A stretch of DNA of 64,000 nucleotides from an uncultured Pseudomonas sp. (GTDB taxonomy: Bacteria > Pseudomonadota > Gammaproteobacteria > Pseudomonadales > Pseudomonadaceae), in NCBI RefSeq assembly GCF_913774235.1, contig NZ_CAJYDW010000006.1:62001-126000 (forward strand), written 5' to 3'. Both the position numbers and the translations under genes were made by a program. Below, piece by piece: positions 55,548 through 64,000 of this stretch. Under the pieces are notes generated by a model. That model was not told where the DNA came from, ran no database searches, and saw only the letters and a program-made list of their open reading frames with translations. Numbering within the stretch: the stretch's first letter is position 1; the number at the start of each line of letters is the position of its first letter.

Positions 55548-56168
55548 ATGTCCCTCGATCTCGCCCGCGTCAACGCCGACCTCGGCCGCGACCCCGAAAA
55601 ACTCGTTGCCTGGGCCCTGGGCCTGGGCAAAAGCGCCATCGTCACCACCAACTTCCGGCCCTTCGAGGCGGTGATCCTGCACCTGGTCAGCCAGGTCAAG
55701 CCGGACATCCCGGTGGTCTGGATGGACAGCGGCTACAACACCCCAGCCACCTACCGCTGCGCCGATGAGATCGTGCGCAAGCTGAATCTCAACCTGGTGA
55801 CCTACCTGCCCAAGCGCTCGCGCGCCCACCGCGAGGCCATCGACGGCCCGGTCCCGGGGCTGGACGATCCGCGCCACGCCGCCTTCACCGAAGAGGTCAA
55901 GCTGGAACCCTTCGCCCGCGCCCTGCGCGAGACGGCGCCCGAGGTCTGGTTCACCGCCCTGCGTGCCACCGACACCGCCGTGCGCGCCCAGATGGACCCG
56001 GTCAGCGTCAATCCGGACGGTCTGATCAAGGTCGCGCCGCTACTGCACTGGACCTCCAAGGACCTCTACCAGTACCTCACCGCCCACGACCTGCCCAACG
56101 AATTCGACTACTTCGACCCCACCAAGGGTGAAGAGAATCGCGAGTGCGGCCTGCACCTCGCCCACTGA
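55548..56168 (+). CDS. PAPS-reductase-like protein (CysH family, short)
   Basis: 206 residues. Residues VVWMDSGYNTPATYRCADEI and WFTALRATDTAVRAQ give the adenine-nucleotide-alpha-hydrolase fold of CysH, and ECGLHLAH is the conserved C-terminal Cys motif. The CC...CxxC [4Fe-4S] cysteines of assimilatory APS reductases are absent. The usual nucleotide loop S-x-S-F reads TTNF, and the protein is about 40 residues shorter than E. coli CysH. So it may reduce PAPS by a thioredoxin-type mechanism, or have drifted to another substrate. A stem follows at 56182-56203. Confidence 0.72.
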   Translation: MSLDLARVNADLGRDPEKLVAWALGLGKSAIVTTNFRPFEAVILHLVSQVKPDIPVVWMDSGYNTPATYRCADEIVRKLNLNLVTYLPKRSRAHREAIDGPVPGLDDPRHAAFTEEVKLEPFARALRETAPEVWFTALRATDTAVRAQMDPVSVNPDGLIKVAPLLHWTSKDLYQYLTAHDLPNEFDYFDPTKGEENRECGLHLAH

Positions 56169-56181
56169 GTCGACGTCTTTC

Positions 56182-56203
56182 GCGCGCCCGTTACCGGGCG
56201 CGC
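56182..56203 (+). terminator. Stem-loop after the CysH-like gene
   Basis: GCGCGCCCG pairs with CGGGCGCGC over TTAC. No U-tract; possible rho-assisted or processing hairpin. Confidence 0.45.
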
Positions 56204-56226
56204 CCTGCTCTGCTGAACTGCCGCCC

Positions 56227-57507
56227 ATGAACGCTTCCCGCCCTACCCACTCCCGCAAGGGCGTCTTCGCCGTGGTGCTCGGCAACGCCGTGGAGTTCTT
56301 TGACTTCGGCGTCTACGCCACCTTCGCCGTGCTCATCGGCCAGGTGTTCTTTCCCTCGGAAAACGCCTTTGCCAGCCTGATGGCCAGCGTCATCACCTTC
56401 GGCGTCGGCTTCGTCGTGCGGCCGCTGGGCGCCATCCTCATCGGCGCCTGGGCCGATCGCGTCGGGCGCAAGCCGGCGATGCTGCTGACCATGGTGCTGA
56501 TGGCCCTGGGCACCGGCGGCATCGCCGTGCTGCCAGGGTACGAGCAGATCGGCATCGCCGCGCCCATCCTGCTGGTAGTGACCCGCCTACTGCAGGGCCT
56601 GGCCTGGGGCGGCGAAGCGGGACCGGCCACCACCTACATCCTCGAAGCGGCGCCGCTGCACAAAAGAGGGACCTACGCCTGCTGGCAGGTAGTGGCCCAG
56701 GGCCTGGCGGCGGTGGCGGCCGGCCTGATCGGCTACGGTCTGACCCTCTGGCTGACGCCCGAACAACTGCAGGCCTGGGGCTGGCGCCTGCCCTTCCTGC
56801 TCGGCCTGGTGATTCTGCCCATCGGCCTCTATATCCGCCGCGGCCTGGTGGATACCCACGCGGGCGAGACGCGTGGGACAGTTGCGGTGCTGCGCGAAGT
56901 GATGACCACCCAGCGCCGGCCACTGTTGCTGGGTCTGCTGATCCTCTCTGGCAGCACCATCACCCAGTACTTCCTCAACTACATGACCACCTTCGCCCTG
57001 GTCGAACTCAAGCTGCCCGCCGACATCGCCATGCTCGCCACCCTGGTGATGGGCGCGGCCATGGCGGTCTGCTCGATCCTGGGGGGCATCCTCAGCGATC
57101 GCTATGGTCGGCGCATCATCCTGATCCTGCCGCGTCTGCTGTTGCTGGTGCTGCTCTATCCGGCGCTGGAGCTGATCATCCATGCACCCGGGCCGGGTAC
57201 CTTCCTGCTGACCCTGGCGGTGCTCTCCGGCCTGCACGGCATGAGCGGCGCCGCGCTGATCGTGCTGCTGGTGGAGAGCTTTCCACAACGAGTGCGGGCG
57301 ACGGGCTTCTCGCTGGTCTATGCGGTGGGGGTAGCGGCCTTCGGCGGCACCGCCCAGATCGTGGTGACCTGGCTGCTCGGCGCCACCGGGGATCGCATGG
57401 CGCCGGCCGCCTACCTGCTGGTGGCCAACCTGGTCTGCCTCGGCGCCGCCTGGTTCGCCGCCGAGACCTGCCCGGGCCGTCAGCCGGCGGAGCGCTCCGC
57501 GGCATAA
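56227..57507 (+). CDS. MHS family MFS transporter (citrate/ketoglutarate type)
   Basis: 426 residues, twelve membrane segments. AVVLGNAVEFFDFGVYATFA, GADRVGRKPAMLLTMVLMA-type loop and LLQGLAWGGEAGPATTYILE are metabolite:proton symporter (MHS) features (KgtP, citrate, proline-betaine carriers). ATG at 56227. Its last 28 bases overlap the convergent ACS transporter gene, so both C-termini are encoded on opposite strands there. Substrate unknown; an organic acid is most likely. Confidence 0.88.
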   Translation: MNASRPTHSRKGVFAVVLGNAVEFFDFGVYATFAVLIGQVFFPSENAFASLMASVITFGVGFVVRPLGAILIGAWADRVGRKPAMLLTMVLMALGTGGIAVLPGYEQIGIAAPILLVVTRLLQGLAWGGEAGPATTYILEAAPLHKRGTYACWQVVAQGLAAVAAGLIGYGLTLWLTPEQLQAWGWRLPFLLGLVILPIGLYIRRGLVDTHAGETRGTVAVLREVMTTQRRPLLLGLLILSGSTITQYFLNYMTTFALVELKLPADIAMLATLVMGAAMAVCSILGGILSDRYGRRIILILPRLLLLVLLYPALELIIHAPGPGTFLLTLAVLSGLHGMSGAALIVLLVESFPQRVRATGFSLVYAVGVAAFGGTAQIVVTWLLGATGDRMAPAAYLLVANLVCLGAAWFAAETCPGRQPAERSAA

Positions 57508-58790
57508 CCTTCTTCGCGACGACTCCTGCGTTCGAGCCCGGTATAGACCAGCCCGGTCAGCAGCAGGCCGAACACCAGCACCCCGGCCAGCAGATAGAGC
57601 CCCGAGGCCAGGGTACCGGTAGCCGCCTTGAGCGCGCCGATGCCATAGGGGCCTAGATAGCCGCCGAGGTTGCCCACCGAATTGATCAGGGCGATGCCGG
57701 CTGCAGCGCTGGCCCCGGCGAAGAAGCGTCCGGGCAGGGTCCAGAACAGCGCGGTGAGGGAAAACAGGCAGAAGGCCACGACCGACAGCGCCGCCAGTTG
57801 CAGCACCGCGCTGCCGAACCAGGCGCTACCGGCCATGGCCAGGGCGCCCACCGCGTATAGCGCCGCCAGGTGCCCGTAGCGATCACCCAGGCGATCCGAA
57901 CTGCGCGGCACGATCAGCAGGCCGAGGATGCCAAAGGCATAGGGAATGGCGGAGACGAAGCCGGTGGTCAGATCGCTGCCCCCGAACTGGTGGATCAATG
58001 TCGGCAGCCACAGCCCCAGGCCATAGATGCTCAGGGTTACCGGCAGGTAGTAGAGCGCCAAGAGCAGCACCCGGCGGTCCTTGAGGGCGTGTAGCGGATT
58101 GCCATGGCGGGTCTGGTCGAAGAGGTGCAGGTCCTTTTCCAACTCCGCCGCCAACCAGCGCTTCTCCTCCGCATTCAACCAAGAGACCTGTTGCGGGCCA
58201 TCCGGCAGGCGGGTCAGGGTCGGCCAGGCGAGCAGAACTGCCGGTGCGCCGATACAGAGGAACAGCCACTGCCAGCCGTGCAGCCCGAGGGCGCCATCCA
58301 GTTGCAGTAGCACGCCCGACAACGGTCCCGTCACCAGCATGGCGATGGGTTGGGAGAGGATGAACAGCCCCATGATCTTGCCGCGATGCCGTACCGGGAA
58401 CCACTGGGTGAGGTAGTAGAGCACCCCGGGGAAGAAGCCGGCCTCGGCCACCCCCAGCAGGAAGCGCATGACATAGAAGCTGGTGGGCCCCTGGACGAAG
58501 GCCATGCCCATGGTGATGGCACCCCAGGTCACCAGGATGCGGGCGAACCAGCGGCGGGCGCCGAAGCGCTCCAGCAGCAGGTTGCTGGGCACCTCGCAGA
58601 GGAAATAGCCGATAAAGAACAGGCCGGCACCGAGGCCATAGGCGGCGTCGCCGATGCCGACGTCGGCGCCCATGTGCAGCTTGGCGAAGCCCACGGCAGA
58701 GCGGTCGATGTAGGCGACGAGATAGAGCAGAACGAGAAAGGGGATCAGCTTCGAGGTGATCCGACGGATGAGGACGGACTCAGGGCGCAT
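57480..58790 (-). CDS. ACS family MFS transporter (sugar acid type)
   Basis: 436 residues, twelve membrane segments. SKLIPFLVLLYLVAYIDRSA, GLGAGLFFIGYFLCEVPSNL, GVAEAGFFPGVLYYLTQWFP and HRGKIMGLFILSQPIAML are those of anion:cation symporters such as GarP, GudP and ExuT that carry hexuronates, glucarate or phthalate. It is divergent from the two GntR genes and shares the TAATATCAATGA box with the araF-like gene, so it belongs to the same regulon. Confidence 0.9.
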   Translation of the reverse strand: MRPESVLIRRITSKLIPFLVLLYLVAYIDRSAVGFAKLHMGADVGIGDAAYGLGAGLFFIGYFLCEVPSNLLLERFGARRWFARILVTWGAITMGMAFVQGPTSFYVMRFLLGVAEAGFFPGVLYYLTQWFPVRHRGKIMGLFILSQPIAMLVTGPLSGVLLQLDGALGLHGWQWLFLCIGAPAVLLAWPTLTRLPDGPQQVSWLNAEEKRWLAAELEKDLHLFDQTRHGNPLHALKDRRVLLLALYYLPVTLSIYGLGLWLPTLIHQFGGSDLTTGFVSAIPYAFGILGLLIVPRSSDRLGDRYGHLAALYAVGALAMAGSAWFGSAVLQLAALSVVAFCLFSLTALFWTLPGRFFAGASAAAGIALINSVGNLGGYLGPYGIGALKAATGTLASGLYLLAGVLVFGLLLTGLVYTGLERRSRREEGYAAERSAG

Positions 58791-58847
58791 GGCATTCTCC
58801 GACTTGTTGTTGTTGTGCGGCGGGAGCGATACCGGAAAAGCCTAACG

Positions 58848-58859
58848 TAATATCAATGA
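58848..58859. promoter_or_regulatory. TAATATCAATGA element before the ACS transporter gene
   Basis: Identical to the element at 61599-61610 before the AraF-like gene and in the same orientation relative to the window. It lies 58 bases upstream of the ACS start codon (minus strand). A shared GntR operator is the simplest reading. Confidence 0.45.
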
Positions 58860-59054
58860 TGCCGGAAGCACACTTCATATGCCGCTTATCGCGACATTTC
58901 CTCACTTTAGTACTATGAATAAAAAATTACGTACTAGGATATCGCACATCTTTACATCCGCTAATCCCCATTCCAGAGCCGTCCGGCCCTCCACGACAAC
59001 GGTTATCGCGCTGATGGTGTTATAGTGATGGCACGATGATTCGGATGCCTTTCG

Positions 59055-59807
59055 ATGAATTACCAGACCCCGTTGCCGCGTAAAAGCCGACACGCCCGCA
59101 TCGTCAATGAGCTGGGAACCCAGATCGTCTCAGGCCACTTCCAGCCCGAGCAGCGTCTGCCCCCAGAGGCTCAACTGTGCGCCGATTACGACGTCAGCCG
59201 CCCCGTCCTGCGGGAGGCCACCCGAGTGCTGGTCGCCAAGGGCTTGGTGAGATCCAAGCCCAAGGTCGGCACCGTCGTGAAGCCTCGCCACGAGTGGCAC
59301 CTGCTCGACCCGGACGTCCTGCATTGGCTGCTGCAGAGCGATTCGCGGCACAGTTTCTATGAAACCCTGATCAAGGTGCGCAACATCGTCGAGCCGGAGG
59401 TCGCGGCCATGGCCGCCGCCAATGCCCGCCCGGAAGACCTCGCGACCATCGAAGCGGCCTATGCCCGGATGGAGCTCGCGGAAGACCTGATGGGCATGGC
59501 CCAGCCGGACATGGACTTCCACATGGCCATCGCCAATGCGACGCATAACGAGCTGCTGATCCACCTCTACTGCGTCCTGCTGCTGCCGGTGCGCGACTAT
59601 CTCGAAAACTCCGCACCTATGTTCGACAACGACGCCCTGAGTCTGCTGGTTCCGAGGCACAAGGCGATCCTCACGGCCATCCAGCACCGCGATCCGCTCT
59701 GCGCGCGCCATGCGGCCATCGCCCAGTTGGCCGGCGTGGATAATCTGGTGACCGAAACCCTTCGGTCGGAGACCTTGTCCAGGGAGGAGGTTTCGTATGA
59801 TCATTGA
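59055..59807 (+). CDS. GntR/FCD transcriptional regulator, first of a tandem pair
   Basis: 250 residues. HTH: RIVNELGTQIVSGHFQPEQR, DVSRPVLREATRVLVAKGLV and SKPKVGTVVKPRHEWHLLDP; FCD domain follows with DMDFHMAIANATHNELL. It belongs to the DgoR/KdgR-like FadR branch that senses sugar acids. Paralogue of the gene at 59836: the pattern PKVGT-x-V and W-x-LxD align. Located upstream of the lactonase and sugar ABC genes. Confidence 0.92.
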   Translation: MNYQTPLPRKSRHARIVNELGTQIVSGHFQPEQRLPPEAQLCADYDVSRPVLREATRVLVAKGLVRSKPKVGTVVKPRHEWHLLDPDVLHWLLQSDSRHSFYETLIKVRNIVEPEVAAMAAANARPEDLATIEAAYARMELAEDLMGMAQPDMDFHMAIANATHNELLIHLYCVLLLPVRDYLENSAPMFDNDALSLLVPRHKAILTAIQHRDPLCARHAAIAQLAGVDNLVTETLRSETLSREEVSYDH

Positions 59808-59823
59808 GGAAAGTCTCCTCTAG
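59797..59823 (+). CDS. Possible 8-codon leader peptide between GntR genes
   Basis: ATG ATC ATT GAG GAA AGT CTC CTC TAG (MIIEESLL) is preceded by an excellent AGGGAGGAGG site 6 bases away. It overlaps the first GntR stop and ends 12 bases before the second GntR ATG, which itself lacks a clear ribosome site. It may couple translation of the two regulators. Short and unproven. Confidence 0.3.
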   Translation: MIIEESLL

Positions 59824-59835
59824 CGGTACGACCTC

Positions 59836-60522
59836 ATGTCCAGCAGCTACCACGCCTCTACCGTTGAACAGCTCGGCCAGCGTCTCGCGGCCGGGCAATT
59901 TCCTCCGGGTAGCGCGCTGAAGGTAGAGGCGGAGCTCTGCCAGGAACTCGGCGTAAGCCGTACCATCCTGCGCGAGGCGATCAAGACCCTGGCGGCCAAG
60001 GGCATGCTGGAGGTCGGCCCCAAGGTCGGTACTCGCGTCCTGCCGCTGAGTCGCTGGAATCTGTTCGACACCCAGGTGGTGGGCTGGCTGGCCACCGGCG
60101 GCCTGCCCGCCCATTTCGTCAAGGACCTGCTGGACCTGCGCCACGCCATCGAACCGGCGGCGGTGCGCTGGGCCTGCGAGAGGGCCACGCCCGATCAGGT
60201 CAAGGCAATCCAGGTCGCTTACCAGCAGCTGGAAGCCTCGCTGGACGGCGGCGACTACAATGCTGCCGATCAACACTTCCACGAATGCGTTCTGGCCGCC
60301 AGCCACAATCAGTTCATCGAGCAGATGGTGCCCGCGCTGGGCGCCCTGCTGGCCGCTTCCTTTACCCTGTCATCCGCCGATCCGGCCGAATTGCGGCGCA
60401 CCCTCCCGCTGCACAAGGACCTGGCCAACGGCATCGCCTCCCGCGATTCCGCCCGTGCCGTCTGGGCCTGCATGATGCTGATCGACAGCGCCGCCGTGAC
60501 CCTGGCGCGCTACACCGACTGA
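59836..60522 (+). CDS. GntR/FCD transcriptional regulator, second of a tandem pair
   Basis: 228 residues. HTH: VEQLGQRLAAGQFPPGSALK, LGVSRTILREAIKTLAAKGM, GPKVGTRVLPLSRWNLFDTQ; FCD domain with DLLDLRHAIEPAAVRWACER and QHFHECVLAASHNQFIEQM. Paralogue of the preceding gene and probably from a local duplication. No strong ribosome site precedes its ATG, so it may depend on upstream translation. Lies 81 bases before the lactonase gene. Confidence 0.92.
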   Translation: MSSSYHASTVEQLGQRLAAGQFPPGSALKVEAELCQELGVSRTILREAIKTLAAKGMLEVGPKVGTRVLPLSRWNLFDTQVVGWLATGGLPAHFVKDLLDLRHAIEPAAVRWACERATPDQVKAIQVAYQQLEASLDGGDYNAADQHFHECVLAASHNQFIEQMVPALGALLAASFTLSSADPAELRRTLPLHKDLANGIASRDSARAVWACMMLIDSAAVTLARYTD

Positions 60523-60603
60523 CGCCCCGCCTGCGCAACCTCCTCGCTCGTCCAGGTTCCTATACCTGGATTTCCCGTCACGCCATAACAAGAGAGGTGA
60601 ACG

Positions 60604-61473
60604 ATGGACTGGCAGCCGCTACTTCCCCAGCGCTTCAAACTGGCGGAAGGCCCCTTCTGGGATCAGCAGACCCAGGCGCTCTACTGGGTGGACATCGCCG
60701 GCTTCAAGGCCTGCCGCCTGCGCGGCGAGCAGTATCAGGAATGGCAGCTGGATCGCCCCTGCTCCGCCTTCATTCCCACGGTGCGCGGCGACGCCCTGGT
60801 GACCCTGCCGGATGGGGTCTTCCGCCTCGATCTCGACTCCCCCGAAGAGCGTCCCGCGCTGGAGCTCTTCTGCGTCGCCGATCCCGATCCAGGCAATCGC
60901 GGTAACGAGGCCCGTTGCGATGCCGAGGGCCGCCTCTGGCTGGGCACCATGCAGAACAACCTGGATGCCCAGGGCGGCGACGTGGCCATCGACCGGCATT
61001 CGGGCGGGCTGTTCCGCATCGATCCGGACGGCAGTGTCAGCCGCCACGCCAGCGATCTGGGCATCGCCAACACCCTGGTGTGGAGCGCGACGGACCACCA
61101 CGTCATCAGCGCCGACACCCTGAAGGACACCCTCTATCGCTATCCGCTGGATGCCGCGGGCAACCTGGGCACCCCCACCGTCTGGGCCGGTCCCCACGAG
61201 CGCGGCTCGCCGGATGGCTCGGCCATCGATAGCGAAGGCTGCGTGTGGAATGCACGTTGGGATGGCAACTGCCTGCTGCGCTTCTCGCCGGAGGGCGAGC
61301 TGCTGGAGATCGTCGAACTGCCCATCCAGCGCCCCACCAGTTGCGTCTTCGGTGGACCGGACTTGCGCACCCTGTTCGTCACCAGCGCGGCGGCCGACGG
61401 CACCCTCGACGGCGCCATCCTGAGTGCGCCTGCCCCTGTCGCCGGCATGCCCTGCCACAGATTCGCCGGCTGA
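60604..61473 (+). CDS. SMP-30/gluconolactonase family sugar lactonase
   Basis: 289 residues. Six-bladed propeller: LAEGPFWDQQTQALYWVDI (metal Glu), GNEARCDAEGRLWLGTMQNN, SPDGSAIDSEGCVWNARWDG and TSCVFGGPDLRTLFVTSAAA. It most resembles L-arabinonolactonase/gluconolactonase enzymes that open sugar lactones after dehydrogenase action. AGAGAGGTG precedes the ATG. With an AraF/AraG-like importer next door, a non-phosphorylated pentose or sugar-acid pathway is likely. Confidence 0.9.
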   Translation: MDWQPLLPQRFKLAEGPFWDQQTQALYWVDIAGFKACRLRGEQYQEWQLDRPCSAFIPTVRGDALVTLPDGVFRLDLDSPEERPALELFCVADPDPGNRGNEARCDAEGRLWLGTMQNNLDAQGGDVAIDRHSGGLFRIDPDGSVSRHASDLGIANTLVWSATDHHVISADTLKDTLYRYPLDAAGNLGTPTVWAGPHERGSPDGSAIDSEGCVWNARWDGNCLLRFSPEGELLEIVELPIQRPTSCVFGGPDLRTLFVTSAAADGTLDGAILSAPAPVAGMPCHRFAG

Positions 61474-61490
61474 TTCATCCTACCGAACCG

Positions 61491-61513
61491 GGCGCCCCTC
61501 TGCGGCGCCTTTT
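61491..61513 (+). terminator. Possible terminator after the lactonase gene
   Basis: GGCGCC (61491) and GGCGCC (61504) can pair over CCTCTGC, followed by TTTT. The stem is short; call is weak. Confidence 0.4.
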
Positions 61514-61598
61514 CGCTCCCAGCCCTATGTAACAGCTTGGTGACAGAGGTGAAGAAAAATCTCGTCACCTTTTTCTTGCACCCGCACCCATCCAATCA

Positions 61599-61610
61599 TA
61601 ATATCAATGA
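61599..61610. promoter_or_regulatory. TAATATCAATGA element before the AraF-like gene
   Basis: The same 12 bases as at 58848-58859, here 84 bases before the AraF-like ATG. Together they frame the GntR/lactonase region. Confidence 0.45.
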
Positions 61611-61694
61611 AGAGCGGTGTCGTCTGACCTCCATCACGACGGCCCGCCGCCTCGCATTGCCTGGCCACACCAATAAAAACAAGGAGTTCCAGCT

Positions 61695-62699
61695 ATGTTC
61701 CGCGTCCCGGGAGTTCGTTCCCTGCTGCGTGCCGCCCTCGCTGCCGGTGCCGTCAGCCTGTCGCTATCCGCCTTTGCCGCCGATCCGGTCAAGATCGGTT
61801 TCCTGGTCAAGCAACCCGAGGAGCCCTGGTTCCAGACCGAGTGGGCCTTCGCCGAGAAAGCTGCCAAGGACAAGGGGTTCACCCTGCTCAAGATCGCCGT
61901 ACCCGACGGCGAGAAGACCCTCGCCGCCATCGATAGCCTGGCCGCCAACGGCGCCAAGGGCTTCGTGATCTGCCCGCCCGACGTGGCGCTCGGCCCAGCC
62001 ATCGTGGCCAAGGCCAAGCTCAACGACCTGAAGGTGATGGCGGTGGACGACCGCTTCGTCGACGCCAAGGGCAAGTTCATGGAAGACGTGCCCTACCTGG
62101 GCATGGCCGCCTTCGAGGTCGGCCAGCAGCAGGGCGCCGCCATGGCCGCCGAAGCCGAGAAGCGTGGCTGGAAGTGGGATGACACCTACGCGGTGATCAA
62201 CACCTACAACGAACTGGACACCGGCAAGAAGCGCACCGATGGCTCGGTGGATTCACTGAAGAAGGCCGGCCTGCCCGCCGACCACATCATCTTCGCGCCG
62301 CAGAAGACCCTCGACGTACCCGGGAGCATGGACGCCACCAACTCGGCGCTGGTCAAGCTGCCCTCGGGCGCCAAGCACCTGATCATCGGCGGCATGAACG
62401 ACAACACCGTGCTGGGCGGCGTGCGCGCCACCGAAAGCGCCGGCTTCAAGGCCGACCAGGTGATCGGCATCGGCATCAACGGCACCGATGCCATCGGTGA
62501 ACTGAAGAAACCCAACAGCGGCTTCTTCGGCTCCATGCTACCCAGCCCCCACGAAGAGGGCTACCAGACCGCCAGCATGATGTACGAATGGGTCACCACC
62601 GGTAAGGAACCGCCCAAGTACACCGCGATGGACAAGGTCACCCTCATCACCCGCGCCAATTTCCAGCAGGAGCTGGAAAAGATCGGCCTCTGGAAGTGA
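61695..62699 (+). CDS. Periplasmic sugar-binding protein, AraF type
   Basis: 334 residues with a signal peptide (RVPGVRSLLRAALAAGAVSL SL...AFA). Mature part begins DPVKIGFLVKQPEEPWFQTE, then ATGAWTL-type hinge segments, AIDSLAANGAKGFVICPPDV and GGMNDNTVLGGVRATESAGF: a class I binding fold close to L-arabinose-binding protein AraF. AAGGAG lies 7 bases before the ATG. The ATPase gene follows after 63 bases. L-arabinose, D-galactose or a related pentose is the likely ligand. Confidence 0.9.
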   Translation: MFRVPGVRSLLRAALAAGAVSLSLSAFAADPVKIGFLVKQPEEPWFQTEWAFAEKAAKDKGFTLLKIAVPDGEKTLAAIDSLAANGAKGFVICPPDVALGPAIVAKAKLNDLKVMAVDDRFVDAKGKFMEDVPYLGMAAFEVGQQQGAAMAAEAEKRGWKWDDTYAVINTYNELDTGKKRTDGSVDSLKKAGLPADHIIFAPQKTLDVPGSMDATNSALVKLPSGAKHLIIGGMNDNTVLGGVRATESAGFKADQVIGIGINGTDAIGELKKPNSGFFGSMLPSPHEEGYQTASMMYEWVTTGKEPPKYTAMDKVTLITRANFQQELEKIGLWK

Positions 62700-62762
62700 T
62701 GACCCCGGCGGCGCCCATGCTGGCGCCGCCACCCTCTTCTTTCTGACAGGAGTGGCCTCACC

Positions 62763-64000
<1,238 letters not shown>

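Overview
The window is about 64 kb of GC-rich chromosomal DNA from a Pseudomonas. The gene content fits that genus: a two-ATP-cone NrdA, a long-form isocitrate lyase, PcpS, a GntR-controlled prp operon, REP palindromes and a RAYT transposase. The P. oryzihabitans/psychrotolerans group is possible, but that is a guess from memory. No rRNA, tRNA, CRISPR array, prophage or classical IS element was seen.

Layout. 0-4 kb: end of a sugar MFS gene, dctA behind a sigma-54-type promoter, and the phosphopantetheinyl transferase pcpS. 4-9 kb: class Ia ribonucleotide reductase nrdA-nrdB behind paired NrdR boxes and tandem DnaA boxes. 9-14.4 kb: accessory genes, namely an AT-rich secreted protein, a membrane protein, a divergent HTH/Bro-N pair, a diguanylate cyclase and an acetyltransferase. 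14.4-15.4 kb: a RAYT transposase embedded in its own REP array. 15.4-18.5 kb: LysR regulator, atypical SDR, methyltransferases. 18.5-26.5 kb: an IclR regulator divergent from a tightly coupled operon of a polyamine-type ABC importer, a three-part flavoprotein dehydrogenase and a cupin; it probably imports and oxidises an amine, opine or imino acid. 26.7-38.4 kb: lipoproteins, GST, DJ-1-like protein, two tandem diguanylate cyclases, an RlpA-like protein, a HlyIII protein, an antiporter, a SUV3-like helicase, a thioesterase-like protein and a SotB exporter.

38.7-45.1 kb: a copper-responsive-type promoter and CopM-like protein, then a 5-oxoprolinase/biotin-carboxylase module (pxpA, BCCP, accC, pxpB, pxpC, LysR) bracketed by two 59-bp direct repeats, the second covering the start of a VOC gene. 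This looks like an inserted module. 45-47 kb: CAP protein, parvulin, GFA protein. 47-54 kb: aceA behind two RccR-like palindromes, and a prp operon (GntR, prpB, prpC, prpD) that lacks acnD and prpF; both loci handle C2/C3 units. 54-57.5 kb: pabB, a short PAPS-reductase-like gene and an MHS transporter. 57.5-64 kb: a sugar-acid/pentose locus with an ACS transporter, two tandem GntR regulators, an SMP-30 lactonase and araF/araG-like ABC genes, cut by the window end.

No entirely new system is proven. The best leads are the repeat-bracketed pxp module, the RAYT/REP array, the IclR-controlled dehydrogenase/ABC operon, the divergent HTH/Bro-N pair and the twin cyclases with a shared upstream motif. 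All functional calls come from recognising motifs by eye; no database search was run.
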